The notes beneath the pieces are model-generated. The model was not told the DNA's origin. It was given only the letters and a program-made list of their open reading frames with translations, and did not search any database. Both the position numbers and the translations under genes were made by a program. 64,000 nucleotides of DNA from Ricordea florida (taxonomy: Eukaryota; Cnidaria; Anthozoa; Corallimorpharia; Ricordeidae): positions 29,277,218 to 29,341,217 of the forward strand of contig OX453275.1 in NCBI GenBank assembly GCA_949710005.1, in the 5' to 3' direction. Below, piece by piece: positions 11,501 through 22,856 of the stretch (position 1 is its first letter; every line of letters begins with the position of its first letter).

Positions 11501-12673
11501 CTACTTCTCAAATCATCGCTGCCTGCTTTCTAACATTAAATTTCTCTTATCTTTCAGCCCCTGAAGTGTTACATTTGCAATTTTAACCTTGTGGCACTAA
11601 CAATGTGCTACTCCTCTTTAATGTCCCAGTATTAACAAACTACTGTAAATGTCAGGTGTGCGAGGCTTAGGAAAGTTCTTGGTGGTGGTATGCGTCAGGC
11701 AGGTATTTTGGCTGCTGCAGGGATTTACGCATTGGACAACATAGTTCCTAAACTAAAACAAGACCATGCAAATGCAAAACTGTTAGCTAAAGGTAAAATA
11801 TTTAACTGGAATTGCACCCATATACATGCAAGGTCCAAGGTTGTCTACACAATTTTTCAGACATGAAAAATGTAATACTTCAACAGTTAAACCTATGTGC
11901 CCCAAGGGGTCTCCCTGTGACAAGTAAAATTGTAAAATCTATAAAGTCACTCTTGGGGCACAAAGTGTTAGGGCACACTGTTCCTCACTTAACTATCATT
12001 TTACCAGTTAGGCCCTATTTCATGAAAATGGCTTCAAACATTTTAGGCAGCATTTCATGTATTTGTTGAGTAAAACCAAGAAACTTTTCAGGCAGGTCAT
12101 TGTAATAACTGGCAATATAGATTAGAGCTTGTTTATAGTTTCCACTGCAATGGTCGTAGAGTCAGGCTACACAGTGAATGCCATACAATTTAGGTTTGTT
12201 ATGCAGGGAGAATTTGGTCCTACTTCTTTATAATGAATTTACCATCTGAATCTCAATATGTCACTACTTTACCTTACAGTCCATCAATATTGTAAATAGA
12301 ATTTACATATTGATCACAGTGTAACACTTTGGTAGTGATATTGGCATTTTTTAATTATAATACAACAGGGATCCATGCCTTGAGCCACCTTGGTTTGCAC
12401 ATTGATTTAGAAAGTGTGGAGTCCAACATGGTTTTCTTCAGTGCTTATCATCCAAGCATTACAGCTGATGAACTTGTATCCAGAATGGAAAATGTGACAT
12501 TGACTGATGGTTGCCCAGAGGAATTAAGGGTTGTTGTTAAGATTTACACAGCTGAAGAAAACAGCAATCGGATTCGTGCTGTTCTTCACCACCAAATTTC
12601 CGAGGATGATGTTTGCATCACTTTGAAAAAGTTAGAGCTGATTCTAACATCAGTTTTGAATCAAGAAGACTAA
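3479..12673 (+). CDS. L-threonine / L-allo-threonine aldolase, eight exons
   Basis: A PLP enzyme that cleaves L-(allo-)threonine to glycine and acetaldehyde. Exons read from sequence: 3479-3641, 4801-4884, 5797-5885, 7422-7607, 10610-10747, 11156-11211, 11656-11792 and 12369-12673. All junctions are GT/AG and phases agree, giving 385 residues. Landmarks: LRSDTVT near the N-terminus, GDDVYGEDP, a [10 protein letters not shown] segment, HMDGAR (Asp189, Arg192) in exon 5, and the Schiff-base lysine in CLSK (Lys220) as the last codon of exon 5, followed by [19 protein letters not shown] follows in exon 7. These are diagnostic of the family. The frame is open upstream to an ATG at 3371, which would add 36 residues with a hydrophobic stretch (possible targeting signal); which start is used is unclear. 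Introns 3 and 4 are bloated by repeats. An AATAAA signal lies at 12707. Confidence 0.93.
3811..3932. repeat. Dispersed inverted repeat R2, copy 1
   Basis: Left arm TTTTATCCTTGGTTCAAATG and right arm CAAAGATAAAATTG form a TIR-like pair around a core with TGATAATGAGCTTGAAAC. Related copies lie at 12762-12874 and, as a half, at 44250-44310. It is inside intron 1 of the threonine aldolase gene. Confidence 0.6.
4419..4512. repeat. MITE R3, diverged copy
   Basis: It carries the core TAGATTTTACTCTGGCTAAC and the ends CCTAAGAGTGGC and CCCCTTAGGAGTTAAGG. Related copies are at 11894-11990 and 15258-15357. This copy is in intron 1 of the threonine aldolase gene. Confidence 0.55.
5050..5260. repeat. Three degenerate ~75-bp tandem units (repeat R4)
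   Basis: Three units each contain CTTGGCATTTTGA-like text, then CTCATTGGCT-like text, then TTCAA(C/T)ATTAGTATATACCA. A single related unit plus downstream sequence lies at about 37930-38570. It is in intron 2 of the threonine aldolase gene. Confidence 0.65.
6379..6415. repeat. (AT)n microsatellite
   Basis: About 18 AT units directly against the left end of the 6416-6680 hairpin. A second (TA)n tract lies at 6774-6803. Confidence 0.9.
6416..6680. repeat. Perfect or near-perfect long inverted repeat, 124-bp arms
   Basis: Arms 6416-6539 and 6557-6680 are reverse complements (start GGCAATTGTGGAAAACGAGG, end its complement), separated by a 17-nt loop. The right half and loop include a hammerhead-like core (6551-6574). 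The hairpin lies in intron 3 of the threonine aldolase gene. The near identity of the arms suggests a recent origin. Confidence 0.88.
6551..6577 (+). ncRNA. Hammerhead-ribozyme-like core
   Basis: Seen: CTGATGA, one A, GGTC-ATT-GACC (4-bp stem II), then GAAAC and GTC. CUGANGA and GAAA are the invariant hammerhead core strings, and GUC is a preferred cleavage triplet. The extra A between CUGANGA and stem II is not canonical, and stem I and stem III partners were not established. It may be a relic or a motif that only resembles the ribozyme. Confidence 0.4.
6800..7085. repeat. Fold-back element F1, second copy
   Basis: It shares the CACAGTTTTTTCCCATACG arm, the TTGTAAATAACTTATTTATT and GGATGTC.TCCTTTTAAAGTA segments, and the terminal CAGATGTTTGAG with the copies at 2085-2347 (inverted) and 7640-7965. 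It is in intron 3 of the threonine aldolase gene. Confidence 0.65.
7131..7180. repeat. Pyrimidine tandem repeat
   Basis: Repeated TTTTCTCTTATCTC units in a polypyrimidine run about 240 bp upstream of exon 4 of the threonine aldolase gene. Confidence 0.8.
7640..7965. repeat. Fold-back element F1, third copy
   Basis: It begins GGTCTGTATGGGAAAAAACT, pairs with a CACAGTTTTTTTCTATACCGACC arm, and continues through GGATGTCTTCCTTTTAAAGT to CAGATGCTTGAG. It starts only about 35 bp after the exon 4 splice donor of the threonine aldolase gene. Confidence 0.7.
8520..9985 (-). mobile_element. Degenerate non-LTR retrotransposon (CR1/L2-like) with (TTA)n tail
   Basis: On the minus strand, fragments of a reverse transcriptase appear in order: a [18 protein letters not shown] motif (frame 9880-9422), then [20 protein letters not shown] and a YADYTQLY box (9455-9234), then the C-terminal [12 protein letters not shown] region (9138-8935). 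The frame is broken between fragments, and the catalytic YADD is YADY, so the element is dead. The ATA/TTA microsatellite at 8521-8584 is at the expected 3' end for this LINE group. It lies antisense in intron 4 of the threonine aldolase gene. Confidence 0.85.
10262..10560 (-). mobile_element. tRNA-derived SINE S1, full-length
   Basis: Minus strand: a tRNA-like head with a GCAGTGGTGCTCTAGAGC A-box region and a GGGTTCAATTC B box, then a body ACTCCAGTTGTCCCCTC and CATTTGACTTGAGTTGAT, and a tail CAAATAAAGTTCATTATC. The same family is at 27665-28310. It ends about 50 bp upstream of exon 5 of the threonine aldolase gene. Confidence 0.85.
11894..11990. repeat. MITE R3, second copy
   Basis: Ends GTGCCCCAAGGGGTCTCCCT and CTTGGGGCAC form an inverted pair around GACAAGTAAAATTG and AAAATCTATAAAG. 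It is in intron 7 of the threonine aldolase gene. Confidence 0.6.
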
Positions 12674-12706
12674 ATTTTATATTATTATATTGTCAAGAAA
12701 GGTTGA

Positions 12707-12712
12707 AATAAA
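12707..12712 (+). terminator. Polyadenylation signal AATAAA
   Basis: Canonical hexamer 34 bases after the threonine aldolase stop codon. Confidence 0.75.
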
Positions 12713-12761
12713 ATTTGCAGATAACTAGTTGGTAACAATTATTATTGTAATGAATATATTG

Positions 12762-12874
12762 CGGTTCAATTTTATCCTTGATTTAAATTTTATTTACCTT
12801 TGTTTCAAACTCATTATCATACATTTCCATACCAAGAAACAAAGAAAAATAAAATTGAACCACAAGATATACAT
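12762..12874. repeat. Dispersed inverted repeat R2, copy 2
   Basis: GGTTCAATTTTATCCTTGAT at the left pairs imperfectly with AATAAAATTGAACCAC at the right, around a TCATTATCATA core. It is just past the threonine aldolase poly(A) signal. Confidence 0.6.
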
Positions 12875-13860
12875 ATTGAATCAAATCTGGAGCCCATGTG
12901 CATGTACACATAACTTCAAGACACTGCTTTTTGTGCTAGTTTAGGGAGGGGGAAGTAGTGGTTAACTGTACTACTGTATATTAATCCTCCTTCTCCTCCC
13001 CAACCTGATAGTTGGGTTACTCTAACTAGGGCTTCTTTTATATCCCTTCACTCCTAACAGGGACATATGGTTTACTCAACCTTCCCTTGGAATTCCAACA
13101 TATTTTCAAGCAATCTTAGCATTCCATCCAACAAATTTTTAGAAGCATACAGCTCTTGGCTTTGTAGTGTAGAAGGTTTCAAAGTAAGAAAACAAAAACC
13201 AACAACTTCAATCATAACAAGCTGTTTTATTTACCAGCAAGTTTACAATTTTCAAAGAACAGTGAAATTCCTTCTCCAGTTCTGGTTTCAGCCCACATCA
13301 GCAATGAAGAAGCATAAGGGAATTAAAAAAAAAACAAATACAAGTAAACTCGGAGTTTTAACAATGACTGAAATAGCAGTCAAAGAAAATTAATAAGGAT
13401 GTACAATATTTGAAATGTGAAATGAGATAGAGAAGAGAGAAACTCAATAAGGGCAAGTCTTGGAGAATTCACCCAGGGGATGCACAGTGCATGTTTACTT
13501 TTCACACAAGAAGACTGGTCCATGTACAGTTTTGGCAAATGGTGCACAAAATTCAAAATTGGGAAATTCTGCTGAAGAATGTTGTTTACCATTTGCAAAC
13601 CCACATTTGTTTGCAGAGGAATCTATGACTACCTTTCCAGATATTCCAATGCTTCCAGAAAATGTCTACCAGAACTTCCTGGAAACTTGTGTTCAATTTA
13701 CTTTCCAACCAAAATTTCTAGGAACTTTTTGTAAATGGTACACCATCAGCATCTCTGGGTCTTAAAATTTAGTCTCTTACAATTCCAATCAATTATTGTA
13801 AATTGGACATAATTGGTTATGCAATTTAGAAGGTGTAACAGTTTGAATTAATTTACTCAC

Positions 13861-16095
<2,235 letters not shown>

Positions 16096-18648
16096 ATGTT
16101 TTCCAAGAAAAAGAAAACCGCCCACTCAGGAGGGGGGAAAAAAACTAATGAACTGTCAAATTTGCTTGGTCTTGATATGAGCGAGGAGGATATGGTTGCT
16201 TTAGGAATTGGGGGAATTGGTGCAGTCGAAGATGACGGAGATTCCGATGAGGGTTTGGAAGATGAGTTAGCAACACTGCAAGCTGAAAATAGAATTTCCC
16301 AAAAACCAAGAAAACAAAGATCAGCAGCTCCTACTACAGAGGGAAATAGTGACGAAGATGACGATGACGATGTTGAAAACGATGCTGAATTACTCGCTGA
16401 ACTGAACTCCATGGCACCTGGAGAGGACAACACAGAAATTCCTTCCACTGTCAGTACCAGCTCCTCATCAAATGAAACTGATGTTGAACTTTTAATTGAA
16501 AGGGAAAAAAATTATAAATGTGCTATTGAAAATGCCAACAAGTCTGGGCAAGATAGTAAAGCTAGAAGATACCAAAGAGGGTTGAAACAGATTCAAAACA
16601 TGATCAAACAGGCCAAGGCTGGTAAGGCTGTAAATATTGATGAGTTGCCACCTTCAGTTCCCACTGGAGGTGCATCATCATCCTCAAAGCCAATGCAAAT
16701 GCAAGCGTTACCTTCTGATATTAATGTAGGTTCAAGAGATGCAAATTTGCAGCAAGCTTTACTGGATGCAATGTCTGAAGATGTTCAGGCTGCCCAAAGT
16801 CAAGATGATAAAAGATCAGATGAAATCAAACTTTCTGATGGTGAGAGAAAGAAGGCTGTGGAGTTCTCTTCTTTGAGAAGGGATCAGTATAGAATGGCTG
16901 CTTTATCATGCAAGAGAGCTGGAGACATCACGCAAGCTAAACAGTTTTTGGCTCTATCAAAGCAGATAAATTCAGTTGTTGAACTGCTAGAGAAAGGTGA
17001 AGATGTGGACATTTCACAATTGCCACCAGCACCTCCAACTCTTCCTGTTCCAGAGAAAGAAAGTCAGGAAGACCAGCCCACTGGGTTGCTTCAAGCACAG
17101 TCTGATACTAGTCCTTTACCTGAGACAGGCAGGGAAAGTGTTCAAGGTAACACCCCTCAGCAACCTCCTGTGCCAAAGAATGTTGAAGAAGCTTTACAGC
17201 AGAGACTTGAAAAGTATCAGGAAGCTGCTGAGCAAGCAAAGAAAGAAGGCAATTCCAGCAAAGTACGGAGAATGGGAAGGATTGTTAAGCAATACCAAGA
17301 TGCCATCAAATTTCACAAGGCAGGTAAACCTCTATCATATGATGAGCTGCCAACACCCCCAGGCTATGCCCCTATTCCTGGTGTCCAAGTTGCTGATAGT
17401 GAGACACCAAAAGAAGATCTGACTAAACCAAGTGAAACACCAGCAGCTCCTGCACCCCCTCACTCTGGCCCTAAGGTTTCCTCTTCCCCCAGTCAGCCTG
17501 GGGCTCAGCGTACCCCATCCACAAAAATACCCACTGGGCGAAATGAGCAGCAACTCAGGTACTTACTTGAGAGACAGAAAGAGTTCAAGTTAGCTGCTTT
17601 GAAGTATAAAAAACAGGGCAATGTAGAGGAAGCTAAAAACTACTTAAAGATGAGCAAAGGTCTAGATAAAATGATACAATCAGCTCAAAATGGATTACGT
17701 GTTGATTTATCATCTATCCCTCCACCTCCTTTTGCTGCTTCTGATCCTGCTCCCGTGAGCGATCTTAGTTTTGAACTGGTACGTTCAGAGGATTGTGAAC
17801 CAACTTGCCAGTCACCAGAAGAAATCCTTGAGCTGTTTTCAAGATTGGAGAATGCACTTATCAAACAAATTGAGATGTGTAGAGTGAATGCCAAGCATTA
17901 TCAACAACTGGGAGATGTCAGCAACACCAAAAGCTTTGAAAAAATGGCAAAGAATTTGCGTCATGACCTTGATGCTGTGCAAAGTGCCCGGAAGCATCAG
18001 GATCCTCCTCCGAGGTTTCATTACGAAGACAAGTCTTTCACTATTGTCAACTCATTTCCTGATCTCAGTGATTCAGAGTTGGAAATTAATGTAATTAGAG
18101 GTCTGAACATTCCTTTACAATCAGGATATCAGCCCAAAGACATGGACACATACGTGTGCTTTGAATTCCCATTTCCAAGTACAGATGATCCACAGACTGA
18201 TCGAACCCAGACCATCAAACACTCCATAAATCCAGAGTACAATGAGGTGTTTAAAGTAAATATTGACAGAAAATGTCGATCACTGGCTCGTATGTTCAAG
18301 AGGCAAACTGTGAAATTTGAGGTTAAGTATGAAAGAGGATTTTTGAAGGGGGACAAAGCTTTGGGACAAGTTCAACTCAAATTGGCACCATTTGACAAGA
18401 AGTGTGAAATTCATGACTGCCTGGATTTGATGGACATGGAGCGTGGTCGTAAAGCTGTTGGAGGAAAACTTGAGTTACGTCTTCGAATGAGAGAACCAGT
18501 TGTTGAAAAAGATGTAAACATTGAGAAATGGAAATGGCTTGTAATTGATTTACATTTTACTTCAAGAAAGGAACATGCCAGTGCCTCACCAAATCCTGCT
18601 GCTTCTAGAGGACAGCCTAACAGTAGTAAAGTATGTGGCCTTGGGTGA
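16096..18648 (+). CDS. CC2D1 / Lgd family protein, intronless
   Basis: Homologue of animal CC2D1A/CC2D1B (Drosophila Lethal giant discs), ESCRT-III (CHMP4/Shrub)-binding regulators of endosomal sorting. One uninterrupted frame of 850 residues; family members are roughly 800-950. Order: an acidic N-terminus (MFSKKKK start), then four DM14 repeats near residues 130-190, 255-312, 363-420 and 486-543. Each DM14 ends in a (D/S)ISQLPP- or YDELPTPP-like motif. Proline-rich linkers separate them, followed by a C2 domain at about 660-800 (LEINVIRGLNIP, DTYVCFEFPFPS, HSINPEYNEVF). GGKLELRLRMREP and a degenerate WLV end follow. The usual vertebrate gene has many introns and this copy has none, with no frame damage. 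It could be lineage intron loss or a functional retrocopy beside the RPS9 promoter. Whether it is the A or B type cannot be assigned. Confidence 0.93.
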   Translation: MFSKKKKTAHSGGGKKTNELSNLLGLDMSEEDMVALGIGGIGAVEDDGDSDEGLEDELATLQAENRISQKPRKQRSAAPTTEGNSDEDDDDDVENDAELLAELNSMAPGEDNTEIPSTVSTSSSSNETDVELLIEREKNYKCAIENANKSGQDSKARRYQRGLKQIQNMIKQAKAGKAVNIDELPPSVPTGGASSSSKPMQMQALPSDINVGSRDANLQQALLDAMSEDVQAAQSQDDKRSDEIKLSDGERKKAVEFSSLRRDQYRMAALSCKRAGDITQAKQFLALSKQINSVVELLEKGEDVDISQLPPAPPTLPVPEKESQEDQPTGLLQAQSDTSPLPETGRESVQGNTPQQPPVPKNVEEALQQRLEKYQEAAEQAKKEGNSSKVRRMGRIVKQYQDAIKFHKAGKPLSYDELPTPPGYAPIPGVQVADSETPKEDLTKPSETPAAPAPPHSGPKVSSSPSQPGAQRTPSTKIPTGRNEQQLRYLLERQKEFKLAALKYKKQGNVEEAKNYLKMSKGLDKMIQSAQNGLRVDLSSIPPPPFAASDPAPVSDLSFELVRSEDCEPTCQSPEEILELFSRLENALIKQIEMCRVNAKHYQQLGDVSNTKSFEKMAKNLRHDLDAVQSARKHQDPPPRFHYEDKSFTIVNSFPDLSDSELEINVIRGLNIPLQSGYQPKDMDTYVCFEFPFPSTDDPQTDRTQTIKHSINPEYNEVFKVNIDRKCRSLARMFKRQTVKFEVKYERGFLKGDKALGQVQLKLAPFDKKCEIHDCLDLMDMERGRKAVGGKLELRLRMREPVVEKDVNIEKWKWLVIDLHFTSRKEHASASPNPAASRGQPNSSKVCGLG

Positions 18649-19369
18649 GAGGAGACTCTATTTGAGTGTGACATGTATGTTAATCAGTTAAAAAGCCCCT
18701 TAACTGTTAGGAGGAGTAAAGAGACCGAGAGGGAAGTTAGGGGGGTGGGGTGGGGGCGGGGCATTGGAAGTTGAAATATCAATACTGCTTTACCTTTTAG
18801 TTAAAAAGTGTTCTTTGCTCCAATCCTTGACAAGTATTGTTGCAGGGGTGATAACTTGAGTGTTCTGCTGTATTTCTGCCTTTGTTGCTCTCCAAGCAAT
18901 GTGTCAAAGACAAGCATGTACATGTACACTTCTTGGTGTTTCTAACTTAGCTGCTAATTCGGAGGTGGCCACAGTGAATGGTGAACTTACATCACTATTG
19001 ATAGGCTAACTCAGCTATAGATATAGATTACAACTGGAAACATTTTGAAGGCACAGAGCGTTATTTGTTTAAAGTTTCAGGGATAATAATGACTACAACT
19101 TTAGTCACTTGTCCAAATATATCTAAGTGTAAACTAATTGAAGCTAATTGAGGAGAATCAACTGGATTAACATTTGAAGTAAATTATTATTATGAGGTAA
19201 AAAATGAAAATACAGTCAAACCTTTCTAATACGGACACCGAAGGGACGGAGCGAAATGTGGATCCACAACGTATTGGGATGGTGGGTCAGAAATCTCATG
19301 GGGAATGGGTAACAAAAGAAACATCAGATCCATTAGTAACCTTGGATTTCCTGTGTAATTAATGGGTGG

Positions 19370-19514
19370 TGTAGCAGCTCGTCCTAGATCCTAAGCCAAT
19401 TGGTTTGCAACCCAAACCACCAAACAATGCTAAAACAATAGTGATGATTGAAATCTATTCTTTGGCGGTTTGGGTTGCAAACCAATTGGCTTAGGATCTA
19501 GGACAAGCTGCTAC
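19370..19514. mobile_element. Small TIR element (about 145 bp)
   Basis: Terminal inverted repeats of about 46 bp start TGTAGCAGCTCGTCCTAGAT and end in the complement, with GGTTTGCAACCCAAACC inside each arm. No clear target duplication was seen. Confidence 0.75.
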
Positions 19515-20289
19515 AGTACTGTAATTAATAAGTGTCTTGAATTATCGTTCTGTCAGGAGCTAGTCACAGTTATCTTAATCATCATATGATTGAGTGTGAG
19601 TTCATACGGCACTTAAGATTTCAGAAAATACTATACATATTGCTAACTTTAAAGTTAACATTTTATCATTGAGTTCACCATTGGGTAGTAACCTTTGATT
19701 TCTTAAAAAAAGATTATTTTCCAATCCTTTGGCAGGACAGGATATGGATATCTTAAACTATGATTGTCATGTGCTTTATGTAATTCATGTGTGAGATATG
19801 CATTTCTCTGAATGGACAAGGGATATAGTTCCTTTTTTCCCTTTATGCATAAGAAATGCAGCATCTTCAACTCTGCTATGGTAGTTTGTAATGTAGGTAG
19901 CTTTGCATTTGTAAGACATTCTTTATATAAGAAACTTCGGTGATAATTGTTATGTAATACACATCTCTCAAGTCTCTTTATTGTAGGAGTTCTAGTTCTC
20001 TAGTATCTGCTGCTCTGCAGAAACCTATTGGGTTTGCAACATGACACAAGTGGCTATTCAGTCTTATAAATGATAAATTTCAGTGGATGCACGGTGGAAA
20101 GTTTGACTGGTTATGAGTTTGTCTATCTTTGGTTTGATGCATAAAGATGAATACAAAGAAAGTTATACTGTGAAATGCTTGAGATCACCTGAACTAAAAT
20201 TGTATGAGGAAACTGATACTTTGTCTGGAGAGAGATTATTCACCGGATGGTTGTATAATACATACTATTTATGAACCGAGAGTGAGGTC

Positions 20290-20378
20290 ATTACAGGGAA
20301 ATCTCGGACCGAGGTCTTGATGTATCGCTAGGTCAATAAGTCAAGACTGGTCTGAGATTTCCTTGTAATGACCGAACG
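20290..20378. repeat. Fold-back repeat
   Basis: GGTCATTACAGGGAAATCTC at the left and GAGATTTCCTTGTAATGACC at the right form an inverted pair, with an inner AGGTCTTGA / TCAAGAC pair. Confidence 0.65.
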
Positions 20379-20447
20379 AACGAGGTTAATAAGTTATTTA
20401 TTATATGGCCATTTTAGGCTCATCCTCGGTGTAAAAACCTGTTACTT

Positions 20448-20560
20448 TTACGAGTGACGTAGAACAAAGAAATCAAAGGAGACAAAACTATAGAGACTAG
20501 GAAAATAATATTGAAAAAAAAAACGAAGAAAAACTTCACAGGTTTTTACACCGAGGTAAA
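20448..20560 (+). repeat. Dispersed repeat R1
   Basis: GAGTGACGTAGAACAAAG at the start and CACAGGTTTTTACACCGAGG at the end. Inverted relative to 20971-21074, so the pair may be the TIRs of one roughly 630-bp element. A further copy is at 40478-40600. Confidence 0.75.
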
Positions 20561-20970
20561 CCCCACTAAAAAGCTGGATGGGTTCTTCAATATCCGCTTG
20601 TTTGCGCAAGAGGTCATTCGAGGTCATGATCACGGAACCAATACACACCTGACCATGCGATCGAAACCAAGGAACAGTTTCTTTGAAAATGAGACAACTT
20701 TTCTTTATATTAAAAAAAATTATAATGCCCGGTTATTATACGAAAAATCTTGCCTGCTCCGCAGCCAATCAGAACGCGATCACCATTGTAATCCTAATAG
20801 TGTCAGTTATTTTTCAACTGAAGTAAACAACTTTCTATTGACTTTTGGTCTATCATGCAACATTCAAAAGTGAACTGAATGCACGTCCTCGTATATGTGC
20901 TGGCTCCACAACTGGGAAGATGATTCAAATTCTTCACTGCTATTGGCTACCTGAGAAGGAAAGATAGGGT

Positions 20971-21074
20971 TTACCTCGGTGTAAAGACTTGTGAAATTTT
21001 TCTTTGTTTCTTCACTATTGTTTTCCTAGTCTCTATTGTTTCCTTTGTTCTACGTCACTCGAGGATGAACCGAA
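20971..21074 (-). repeat. Dispersed repeat R1, inverted copy
   Basis: ACCTCGGTGTAAAGACTTGT to TTCTACGTCACTCGAGGATG, the reverse complement of the 20448-20560 unit with some divergence. Confidence 0.75.
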
Positions 21075-21356
21075 AGATAGAGATATTCTATCATGTTGGG
21101 TTGTGACTAGAATGGATTTTCCAAAGTCAGGTGTTTACTTGGAGAATGGAGCTGAATAAGATAAGATTGACTCAATACGATCTTGACGACATAGTTATAT
21201 GTATGGAATATCCTTCCATGCTATTAAATCAATGTTCCCCTTCTCTCTGCAAGTTACCTCAGTTTAGTATAACTATTCTGGTCTTGTGCGATTGACATGC
21301 TGTGATTGCTCAAACAAAAAGGCAACTCATAACCCAGACATAGGCAAAGGCGCACA

Positions 21357-21634
21357 CGAGCCATTAAGGCCCAAACGGCCGGAGCTTGTCCCGGTTTCTG
21401 TAGCATTAAGCACCTGGGGGTACTGTTACTCCCCCCTGAATGGGATGCTAGTCCATCGCAGGGTCACCCCCCAGCATTATATCGCTGGTACCCATTTAAA
21501 CACCTGGGTGGAGAGAGACAGTGTGGAGTAAAGTTTCTTGTCTTAGGTAACAGCACAGTGCCAGCACCAGGGCTCGAACTCCAAACTTTCAGCTCGGAAG
21601 TCCGATACGCTAACCACTACACTGCTGCACCTCC
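21357..21634 (-). mobile_element. tRNA-derived SINE S2
   Basis: Minus strand: GCAGTGTAGTGGTTAGCGTA (A-box-like), GGAGTTCGAGCCC (B box), then a body with CACCCAGGTGTTTAAATGGG, TACCAGCGATATAATGCTGG and a GGGGGGAGTAACAGTA stretch. The same family is on the plus strand at 43391-43650. Confidence 0.8.
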
Positions 21635-22856
21635 ACAACCCAGACATAGGGGCAGCCTTTTATATTTTAGAACGATATAAAAACTAAAGCTCTGCAGCTT
21701 GTGGGATCGTGCCAATAAGAACTAAAAAAAAAGTGAATGCTTTACAAACTATGTTCATAGTTGAATCGTTCATAAAAAAAATGTATTGGTAAAAAACTCT
21801 GAATAAAATTATTTACATCAAACAGTGAATGTTAAATTTATTTAAAAGACGATGTACATTCCCTTAACTTGTAACTGATAACTCAAAAAGCGTAGATGTT
21901 CTTAAATATAGCTTAAGCCTATTCTTCTGAAAAAAAATTTGCAGTTGACACAGAAATCTCCCTTAATGACAATTCTTCAAAAAGGTTACAAGATCGAAGT
22001 GTCTTTGACAGACAGTTGTAGCTCTGCTAGGTATGATACCGTTCCCTAATCTCGGACCTCTAAGGGCAATGGCATTTTTCCGTGGTTCGTGTCAAAACCC
22101 ACCATGCATTTCTGATAAATACCAGCATTAAATAAATACCACGGTACATGCTATATTGTGAACATTTTCATAACTTACTATTAACACCCCATGTATTAAC
22201 GAATAGACACAGCTCTTTTCAGGCGTCCTTGACCAATCACAGACGAGGATAAAATGTATCTGAAATTGTTCCATGGTGAAGTAAGCGAAAAATCAATTTT
22301 AATTAAATTAATTTTCAAAGTAATTTTAGCGAAAGAGCAGATGAGTAATATACGCTTAGGCAAAAACCATCCATTTGCCGGTATTCACACTGTCTTGAGT
22401 AGAGTACCAGTCGAGTCGAAAGCCAACGCTCGGGGAAGCCTAGGAAATAAAAACCTCGATCACAGGGCGCTTTTCTGAGTTTGGCTGGGCTGAACCCAGA
22501 AAATACCATGGAATAGAGGTTACCCAAATACAACAATAATTATTTAGTTGTAACTTACAAACATTTATGTCAAGAGCCCAGTTAGTGCAGTTAGATTAAC
22601 TTTGTTAGTTTTTTCTGGTGGCTGCAAAAGGTGAAACGAAGTGTTGGTTGTCACAGGTGACCGTGCCTTGGATTAACCAATCACGAACAATGATTCCTCA
22701 AAACTAAGAAGTTTGTTAAGAAACAAGCGAAACAGCAAAGTGTATTAACACAACCGAAGGGAATTTCCGTACTGGGAAACTTTCCAGCTTAATAAGCCAC
22801 ATAAGTTGGCTTTTTCTTCAATTTTCGCTTCGCTGCGATGAAAATGAACACGTGTT

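Larger units (their letters stand above)
18649..22856. other. Intergenic, repeat-rich
   Basis: No convincing gene. It holds a TIR element at 19370-19514, a fold-back at about 20290-20378, a pair of inverted R1 repeats (20448-20560 and 20971-21074), and an S2 SINE at 21357-21634. The remainder is unremarkable AT-rich sequence. Confidence 0.6.
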
